Shown here: piece after piece, positions 5,997 through 10,601 of the stretch
Numbering within the stretch: position 1 is the stretch's first letter
Layout: every line of letters begins with the position of its first letter
Assembly (NCBI GenBank): GCA_029218485.1
Contig: JAQXRK010000146.1
Span: 1 to 10,601, forward strand
DNA length: 10,601 nucleotides
Reading direction: 5' to 3'
From: a bacterium
Lineage (GTDB): Bacteria > Bacillota > Clostridia > Christensenellales > CAG-138
Translations under genes and position numbers: made by a program
Notes under the pieces: generated by a model
The model's input: only the letters and a program-made list of their open reading frames with translations
What the model was told of the DNA's origin: nothing
Databases searched by the model: none

Positions 5997-7646
5997 ATGA
6001 ACCAACTAACCATCAGCGGATCACAATTCCGCGATATGATCATCGCTGGCGCTGCCTTATTGGAGCGCAACCGGCAGGCCATCGATGCGCTGAATGTCTT
6101 TCCGGTACCGGATGGCGATACCGGCACCAACATGACGATGACCATGGAGAGTGCGGTACGGGAACTGCGCGGCCTGCCCGAGGATGCGGACGTGTCCCGC
6201 GTTGCGGATGCGCTTTCCATGGGCGCGTTGCGCGGTGCGCGCGGCAACTCCGGCGTCATTCTGTCCCAGCTGTTCCGTGGGTTCTCGCGTGCGTTTAAGG
6301 GTGCGGTCACCATGGATGCGGCGCTCCTCTCCCGCGCGCTGACCATGGGCAGCGAGGCCGCGTACAAGGCGGTCATGAAGCCCAAGGAGGGCACTATCCT
6401 GACGGTTTCCAGGATGATTGCTGAAGAAGTTGCTGAAATGGCGGATCGCGGTGCGAACGTATACCGGCTGGTCGATGTCATGATCGAGGCCGGCGAGCGG
6501 GCGCTCGCCAAGACACCCGACCTGCTCCCGGTTTTGAAGGAAGCGGGCGTGATCGATTCCGGCGGCAAGGGTCTGCTGACCGTTTACAAGGGCTTTAAGC
6601 TCTCTCTGGACGGCGACGTCATTCCCGATCTTCCGGAAATGGCGGAACAGGAGGAACCCGCAATCTCCTCTGCGGCAGCCGAAATGGAGGGCGTTCCGGA
6701 GGAGAGCATAGAATTCGGTTATTGTACGGAGTTCTTCATCATCCATCTCAATCCTGCGTTCTGCGAGGCGGATCTGGATGCGTTCCGCGATCACCTGATG
6801 CGGCTTGGCGATTCCGTCGTGGTTGCCTTTGATTCCGACATGATCAAGGTACACGTCCATTCCAATGCCCCCGGCAAGGTGCTGCAAATGGCGCTGCGGC
6901 TGGGCGAGCTGGACCGCCTCAAGATTGAGAATATGCGCGAGCAAAACCGTGCGCTTCAGGCGGAAAGAAAGCGCAACGAAAAGGAGTACGGCCTGATTGC
7001 GGTCAGTGCCGGCGATGGTATTGCGGCCGTATTCGGCGAATTGATGGTGGATCATGTCATATCCGGCGGACAGACGATGAACCCGAGTATTGATACGATT
7101 GCCAGCGCAGTGCGCAAGGTGAACGCGCGGAACGTGTTTGTTCTTCCGAACAACAGCAACATCATCATGGCCGCGCAGCAGGCAGCCGCTCTGCTTTCGT
7201 GCAATGTGATCGTCCTGCCGACGAAGACGATCCCGCAGGGAATTGCGGCGGCAATGGCGTTTGATCCCTCTGCGGATCTGGCCACCAACGAGCGCATGAT
7301 GACCGAGGCCTTCCAATCGGTGGTGAGCGGCGCTGTGACCTATGCGGTGCGCAGCACCAAGTTCCACGGCGAGGACATTGCCGAGGGCGATGTGATGGGC
7401 CTGATGGACAATGACCTTTGCTGCGTCGGCACTTCGGTGAATGCCGTCACTTGCGAGCTTCTGGACAAGATGATACAGAAGTTTGGCGAAACCGATGCGG
7501 CGGTCACGATATTCTACGGGGACGGCGTTGAAGAGGAGAGTGCCAATCAACTGGCAGAACAGCTGGAAGAGGCGTATCCTGAAGCGGAGTTTGTTATCCA
7601 AAGCGGCGGACAGCCATTGTATTACTATTATCTTTCGGTTGAATAA
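5997..7646 (+). CDS. fakA: Fatty acid kinase catalytic subunit FakA (DAK2/DhaL-type, YloV family)
   Basis: FakA phosphorylates fatty acids held by a FakB (DegV-type) carrier to give acyl phosphate for phospholipid synthesis. The 549-residue product has the full architecture. The N-terminal DhaL/DAK2 kinase domain (about 1-200) carries the metal/ATP motif NVFPVPDGDTGTNM (33-46, Asp39 and Asp41), GALRGARGNSGVILSQ (76-91) and DSGGKGLL (187-194). The middle domain has Cys243 in GYCTEFF and His286/His288 in VHVHSN, the residues reported as zinc ligands in staphylococcal FakA. The C-terminal domain includes SGGQTMNPS (356-364), LPNNSNI (383-389) and FYGDG (506-510). Start 5997 is preferred over ATG 5985 because GGGAGG lies between them and the protein then starts like its relatives, although the spacer is only 4 nt. 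No fakB is present here. A strong terminator follows. Confidence 0.93.
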   Translation: MNQLTISGSQFRDMIIAGAALLERNRQAIDALNVFPVPDGDTGTNMTMTMESAVRELRGLPEDADVSRVADALSMGALRGARGNSGVILSQLFRGFSRAFKGAVTMDAALLSRALTMGSEAAYKAVMKPKEGTILTVSRMIAEEVAEMADRGANVYRLVDVMIEAGERALAKTPDLLPVLKEAGVIDSGGKGLLTVYKGFKLSLDGDVIPDLPEMAEQEEPAISSAAAEMEGVPEESIEFGYCTEFFIIHLNPAFCEADLDAFRDHLMRLGDSVVVAFDSDMIKVHVHSNAPGKVLQMALRLGELDRLKIENMREQNRALQAERKRNEKEYGLIAVSAGDGIAAVFGELMVDHVISGGQTMNPSIDTIASAVRKVNARNVFVLPNNSNIIMAAQQAAALLSCNVIVLPTKTIPQGIAAAMAFDPSADLATNERMMTEAFQSVVSGAVTYAVRSTKFHGEDIAEGDVMGLMDNDLCCVGTSVNAVTCELLDKMIQKFGETDAAVTIFYGDGVEEESANQLAEQLEEAYPEAEFVIQSGGQPLYYYYLSVE

Positions 7647-7660
7647 CCAGGGACTCATAT

Positions 7661-7686
7661 CGGGCGGGGTATCCCGCCCGTTTTTT
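7661..7686 (+). terminator. Strong intrinsic terminator after fakA
   Basis: CGGGCGGG (7661-7668) pairs perfectly with CCCGCCCG (7673-7680) around the loop GTAT, followed immediately by six T (7681-7686). It is 14 nt after the fakA stop and only 15 nt before the recG start codon. Confidence 0.93.
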
Positions 7687-7701
7687 GCGAAGAAGGGAAC
7701 C

Positions 7702-9702
7702 ATGCTCAAATCCGGGATCGAAGTTTTGAAAGGAATCGGGCCTTCGCGCGCGGCGCAGCTCCACCGCTTGGGAATCCAAACCGTGGAGGACTTGCTGTTT
7801 TATCTCCCGCGCGATTATCGCGACTATTCGATCGCGCAGCCGATTTCCAGCCTGCAGCAGCATGGGATGGACTGCGCGGTGCGGGTAAGGGCGCTCAGTG
7901 AGCCCACAATGTCCTATTTTCACGGCCTTTCGCTCGTTTCCGTGTCGGTCTCGGATGGCATCGGCAAAATGCGGCTAAAATGGTACAACCAGCCCTACCG
8001 GCGCACGCAGCTGCACGCGGGGGATACGGTTATCGCCTGCGGCAGGATCGATGCCCGAAGAGGCCTTTCCATGCTGAATCCAACCCTTTCAGCGGAACTG
8101 CCCGGCTTTGTGCCGGTCTATCCGCTTTCGCAGGGCATTTCTCAGCGGCTTTTGCAGGATGCGGTGCGTCAGGCGCTGAACGCCGTTTCGGAACTGCACG
8201 ATCCCGTGCCTTCCGACCTGCTCCAGCGATATGATCTCCTGCCGCTGCAGGAGGCTGTTCTGGAGGTGCACCGGCCCCGGGAGCGGGAAACGCTGGTGCA
8301 TGCGCGGCGGCGGCTGACATTTGACAATCTTTTGTCCTATCTCCTCGTCGTGGAAACACAGAAGCAGATGCGCTGCAGCAAGAGGGGAATTTCGTTTTCG
8401 AGCGATGGCGTTTTGGAACGATATCTTAAAAAGCTGCCGTTTCAGCCGACGGAAGCACAACTCCGGGTCATGGGCGAGATCGCGCGCGATATGGCGCTGC
8501 CAACGCCCATGAATCGGCTGCTGCAGGGGGATGTTGGTTCGGGCAAAACGGCGGTGGCGCTCTTTGCCCTCTGTATTGCATGCGCAAACGGGTATCAGGC
8601 TGCTTTGATGGCGCCCACGGAGATTCTGGCGCAGCAGCATTTTGAGTCGATGCGCAGTATTTTTGGCGACGCCGTGTGCTATTTGCACGGCGGCATGAAA
8701 AAACAGCAGCGGAATGCGGCGCTCATGCGCATCGCTTCCGGCTCGGCGCTCGCTGTGGTGGGTACGCACGCGCTGTTGCAGGAGGATGTGCGCTTTGCAA
8801 AGCTCGGCTTGGTCGTCACGGATGAACAGCACCGCTTCGGCGTTGCGCAGCGGGCTTCGATTGCGGCAAAGGGGGAAAGCCCCGATGTCCTCGTTATGAG
8901 CGCAACGCCAATCCCACGAACGCTTGCGTTGCTGCTCTATGGCGATCTCGATGTTTCCGTGATCGAACAGATGCCATCCGGCAGAAAGCCCGTCAAGACC
9001 AGCTTCATTCCGGCTCACCGCCGCAAGGATATGTATGCCTATTTGGCGCGTCAGGCGAAGGCGGGCGTTCAATCCTATGTTGTATGTCCGTTTATTGAGG
9101 ACCCGGAGTCCATGGATGGCGTGAGCGCGGAGCGCTTGTTTGAAGAACTGCGTGCGCTTTTGCCGGATACCAGCTTGGCGCTGCTGCATGGCAGGATGAA
9201 CGGTGCCCAAAAGCAGGAGATCATCGATTCGTTTCGTACCGGCACAATCGATATTCTGGTGACCACCACGGTGATCGAGGTCGGCGTACACGTGCCGAAT
9301 GCCTCCATCATGGTCATCGAGGGTGCGGACCGGTTTGGCCTCGCGCAGCTTCACCAGCTCCGCGGGCGGGTCGGCCGCAGCGATGCACAGGCCTACTGCT
9401 TTTTGCTTTCGGAGAGCGGGAGCGAATCGACTCTGGAGCGCCTTTCCGCGCTGATTGAAACGACCGATGGCTTCGTGATCGCGGAGCGGGATCTGGAACA
9501 GCGCGGGCCGGGGGACTTTTGGGGCGTCCGGCAGCACGGAGAGAGAACCGGTATGCCGGCAGGAGATACGCAGCTTTTGGAGCAGGCCGCCGAGGCTGCC
9601 GGGTGGATTATGGACCACCCGGATGCAAGCGGCAATCGCGAGCTGATTGCGCGCGCAATGCAGCGGTATGCGGACAGCGTTCAGGACATCGCAATGAATT
9701 GA
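7702..9702 (+). CDS. recG: ATP-dependent DNA helicase RecG
   Basis: RecG remodels stalled replication forks and branch-migrates Holliday junctions. The 666-residue product is close to the usual length (about 680). The N-terminal part has EVLKGIGPSRAAQLHRLGI (7-25) and LLFYLPRDYRDY (31-42). The wedge/OB region (about 55-140) follows. Helicase motifs are all present: FQPTEAQ (247-253), Walker A GDVGSGKT (276-283), APTEILAQQH (304-313), GTHALLQ (354-360), DEQHRFG (374-380), SATPIPRT (400-407), LLHGRMN (494-500), TTTVIEVGVHVPNA (521-534) and QLRGRVGRS (552-560). The C-terminal DLEQRGPGDFWGVRQHG (597-613) is the RecG-specific end. An open frame extends upstream into fakA, but the ATG at 7702 has GAAGGG just upstream and gives the normal RecG N-terminus. 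The gene starts almost directly after the fakA terminator, an unusual arrangement. Confidence 0.96.
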   Translation: MLKSGIEVLKGIGPSRAAQLHRLGIQTVEDLLFYLPRDYRDYSIAQPISSLQQHGMDCAVRVRALSEPTMSYFHGLSLVSVSVSDGIGKMRLKWYNQPYRRTQLHAGDTVIACGRIDARRGLSMLNPTLSAELPGFVPVYPLSQGISQRLLQDAVRQALNAVSELHDPVPSDLLQRYDLLPLQEAVLEVHRPRERETLVHARRRLTFDNLLSYLLVVETQKQMRCSKRGISFSSDGVLERYLKKLPFQPTEAQLRVMGEIARDMALPTPMNRLLQGDVGSGKTAVALFALCIACANGYQAALMAPTEILAQQHFESMRSIFGDAVCYLHGGMKKQQRNAALMRIASGSALAVVGTHALLQEDVRFAKLGLVVTDEQHRFGVAQRASIAAKGESPDVLVMSATPIPRTLALLLYGDLDVSVIEQMPSGRKPVKTSFIPAHRRKDMYAYLARQAKAGVQSYVVCPFIEDPESMDGVSAERLFEELRALLPDTSLALLHGRMNGAQKQEIIDSFRTGTIDILVTTTVIEVGVHVPNASIMVIEGADRFGLAQLHQLRGRVGRSDAQAYCFLLSESGSESTLERLSALIETTDGFVIAERDLEQRGPGDFWGVRQHGERTGMPAGDTQLLEQAAEAAGWIMDHPDASGNRELIARAMQRYADSVQDIAMN

Positions 9703-9720
9703 TTCAATCGCACAAAACCG

Positions 9721-9753
9721 AAAGCCTTTGCCCTTTGCGGCAAGGGCTTTTTT
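9721..9753 (+). terminator. Intrinsic terminator of recG
   Basis: AAAGCCTTTGCC (9721-9732) pairs with GGCAAGGGCTTT (9739-9750) around a 6-nt loop, with one T-G wobble, and a run of six T (9748-9753) closes it. It begins 18 nt after the recG stop. Confidence 0.9.
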
Positions 9754-9858
9754 CATGGATCGAACTACAAATCTTGCTGCTTTCAGTATAAATTTCCAGT
9801 CATAATTGCTCGATTTTTACACAAATTAAGACCACATCCGAAAAAGGAGGTGAATTCG

Positions 9859-10050
9859 ATGGCACGTAATGGCGCACTTGTTCCCGAGGCGAAGACGAAG
9901 ATGGATAGCTTCAAGACCGAAGTTGCCAATTCTCTCAACGTCAACCTGAAGCAGGGTTACAACGGCGACCTGACCTCTCGTGAGGCGGGCTCTATCGGCG
10001 GCGAAATGGTGAAACGCATGATCGCTTATGCAGAGAAGAACATGCACTGA
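9859..10050 (+). CDS. Alpha/beta-type small acid-soluble spore protein, copy 1
   Basis: This 63-residue protein coats and protects DNA in the dormant spore. Conserved family blocks are LVPEAKTKMDSFKTEVAN (7-24), GYNGDLTSREAGSIGGEMVKR (33-53) and MIAYAEKNM (54-62); the GDLTSR-AGS-GGEMV segment is the family hallmark. The spore protease GPR site fits Glu21-Val22-Ala23. The start at 9859 lies 8 nt after AGGAGG (9845-9850); an in-frame GTG overlaps that site and is not used. The 105 nt between the recG terminator and this start code for nothing else. A forespore (sigma-G) promoter is expected there, but I cannot point to one with both boxes. The gene shows that the organism forms endospores, and it is followed after 41 nt by a close paralogue. 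Confidence 0.95.
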   Translation: MARNGALVPEAKTKMDSFKTEVANSLNVNLKQGYNGDLTSREAGSIGGEMVKRMIAYAEKNMH

Positions 10051-10091
10051 ACCAGATGAAGACAACTTTTGGATGAAAGGAGAAACCAACG

Positions 10092-10307
10092 ATGGCACGC
10101 AATGGTGCTTTGGTCCCTGAGAGCAAGTCGAAGCTGCAGAGCCTGAAAACGGAAGCGGCAAATGCGATGAACGTGAATCTCAAGCAGGGATATAACGGCG
10201 ACCTGACCTCCCGTGAGGCGGGCTCTGTCGGCGGCGAAATGGTTAAGCGCATGATCGCTTATGCGCAAAATAACATGAGCGGCAATGGCAGCAACATGAA
10301 CAGATAA
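10092..10307 (+). CDS. Alpha/beta-type small acid-soluble spore protein, copy 2
   Basis: This 71-residue paralogue of the preceding gene differs from it at 12 of the first 63 residues (about 81% identical) and carries an extra tail GNGSNMNR. Core blocks are ALVPESKSKLQSLKTEAAN (6-24) and GYNGDLTSREAGSVGGEMVKR (33-53). At the expected GPR cleavage site it reads Glu21-Ala22-Ala23, so the bulky hydrophobic residue usually found after the cut is replaced by Ala. AAAGGAG (10076-10082) lies 9 nt before the ATG. With only 41 nt between the two genes and no terminator there, they are probably on one forespore transcript that ends at the hairpin downstream. It arose most simply by tandem duplication. 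Confidence 0.95.
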   Translation: MARNGALVPESKSKLQSLKTEAANAMNVNLKQGYNGDLTSREAGSVGGEMVKRMIAYAQNNMSGNGSNMNR

Positions 10308-10320
10308 ATCGACCAAATGA

Positions 10321-10346
10321 AAGGCCGGCGATGCTTCGCCGGCCTT
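10321..10346 (+). terminator. Perfect hairpin after the spore-protein genes, probable terminator
   Basis: AAGGCCGGCGA (10321-10331) pairs perfectly with TCGCCGGCCTT (10336-10346) around the loop TGCT. It lies 13 nt after the copy 2 stop. The T run is poor (TT, then GACTCGTTT), so termination efficiency is uncertain. Because it is a perfect palindrome it could also act on the convergent - strand transcript. Confidence 0.65.
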
Positions 10347-10508
10347 GACTCGTTTCATACAACCTTGTCAATTCGTATTCGCAGACATACAGGGCATGAG
10401 ACGCTCTGCCGGAACAGAGGCGATGGCACAATGAAACCGGCTCTGCAAGCAAATGCTTGTCGAACAGTGAGGCTCTTGAAGAGCAGAACGCAGCAGCGCC
10501 TTGCCAAC
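10347..10508. other. Gene-less convergent intergenic region with three short hairpins
   Basis: This region holds no believable gene in any frame. It contains three short inverted repeats: CGCTCTG/CAGAGGCG with one bulge (about 10402-10421), CAAGCA-AA-TGCTTG (10446-10459) and GCTCTT-G-AAGAGC (10472-10484). None is followed by a T run on either strand. It lies between the + strand spore genes and the - strand response regulator. Confidence 0.5.
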
Positions 10509-10601
10509 TTAAACCTCGTTGTCGGTCATTCGATAGCCTACGCCGACTTCCGTAAAAATGTACTTCGGTTCTGCGGGGTTCTTTTCGAGCTTTCTGCGGA
10601 T
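10509..10601 (-). CDS. OmpR/PhoB-family (KdpE-like) response regulator, C-terminal fragment
   Basis: Read on the - strand from base 10601, the last 30 codons give IRRKLEKNPAEPKYIFTEVG followed by VGYRMTDNEV and a TAA stop. This is the end of the DNA-binding winged helix of OmpR/PhoB response regulators: RRKLE-(D/N)PA-P-YI-TE-GVGYR is the typical closing segment, and the NPAEP-YIFTEVGVGYRM wording is closest to KdpE-like members. The receiver domain and most of the DNA-binding domain lie beyond the window edge, so the signal and target genes are unknown. The gene is convergent with the spore-protein pair. The family is confident, the KdpE link only moderately so. Confidence 0.85.
   Translation of the reverse strand: MRRKLEKNPAEPKYIFTEVGVGYRMTDNEV

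Noticed and set aside
7591..7646. Search for a recG promoter in the end of fakA (TTGTTA at 7591, TTGTAT at 7618, TTGAAT at 7639)
   Set aside because: None has an acceptable -10 box at 16-18 nt.
7483..7701. Longer recG starting inside fakA
   Set aside because: The extra 73 residues would be read through the fakA end and the terminator, and they do not resemble RecG; ATG 7702 gives the usual N-terminus.
6057..9756. Very long open frames on the - strand opposite fakA and recG (each about 550 codons), and a 391-codon one opposite the hydrolase
   Set aside because: They mirror genes with complete conserved motifs on the + strand, have no ribosome binding sites of note and give low-complexity, Arg/His-rich products typical of antisense frames in GC-rich DNA.
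9779..9807. Possible sigma-G promoter for the spore genes: CATAATT (9801-9807) as -10 box
   Set aside because: The -10 resembles the sigma-G consensus, but the sequence 17-18 nt upstream (GCTTT) is a poor -35 box, and the good GTATA at 9786 is only 10 nt away. A forespore promoter is likely in this gap but cannot be placed.
10365..10393. Possible promoter TTGTCA followed by TACAGG
   Set aside because: Only three of six -10 positions match and no gene follows on the + strand.
1..10601. CRISPR array, tRNA, rRNA, insertion sequence, toxin-antitoxin or phage defence genes
   Set aside because: I looked for repeats with regular spacing, cloverleaf ends, transposase motifs and inverted ends, and small paired genes; none was found apart from the two spore proteins.

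Overview
This window looks like chromosomal DNA from a spore-forming, fairly GC-rich member of the Bacillota (class Clostridia or a relative). Three things point there: two tandem alpha/beta-type small acid-soluble spore proteins; the Asp23/YloU – FakA (YloV) – RecG order known from Bacillota chromosomes; and strong AGGAGG-type ribosome binding sites with sigma-A promoters. Genus cannot be fixed from the sequence alone. Nearly all genes lie on the + strand. Only the last 93 bases carry a gene on the - strand.

Layout. (1) Bases 1-2493: the end of a Crp/Fnr-family regulator, then a lipoprotein binding protein, a membrane permease and a compact ATPase, tightly packed or overlapping and closed by a good intrinsic terminator. 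This is a NitT/TauT-type importer whose substrate cannot be read from sequence. (2) Bases 2536-5541: an extended -10 promoter drives an alpha/beta hydrolase (monoacylglycerol lipase-like), a NagB-fold protein that has lost nearly all deaminase active-site residues, a family 4 uracil-DNA glycosylase and YebC. (3) Bases 5552-7686: a near-consensus promoter, an Asp23-family protein and the fatty acid kinase subunit FakA, closed by a strong terminator. (4) Bases 7702-9753: recG, starting only 15 nt after that terminator and closed by its own. (5) Bases 9859-10346: two tandem spore-protein genes and a perfect 11-bp hairpin. (6) Bases 10347-10508: no gene, three small hairpins. (7) Bases 10509-10601: the C-terminal end of an OmpR/PhoB-type (KdpE-like) response regulator, convergent with the spore genes.

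Most of the window is housekeeping or conserved core sequence. I found no CRISPR array, insertion sequence, tRNA, rRNA, phage gene or defence system. The points most worth a second look are the degenerate NagB-like protein translationally coupled to the hydrolase, the uncharacterised Crp-linked importer, and the terminator placed almost on top of the recG start codon.
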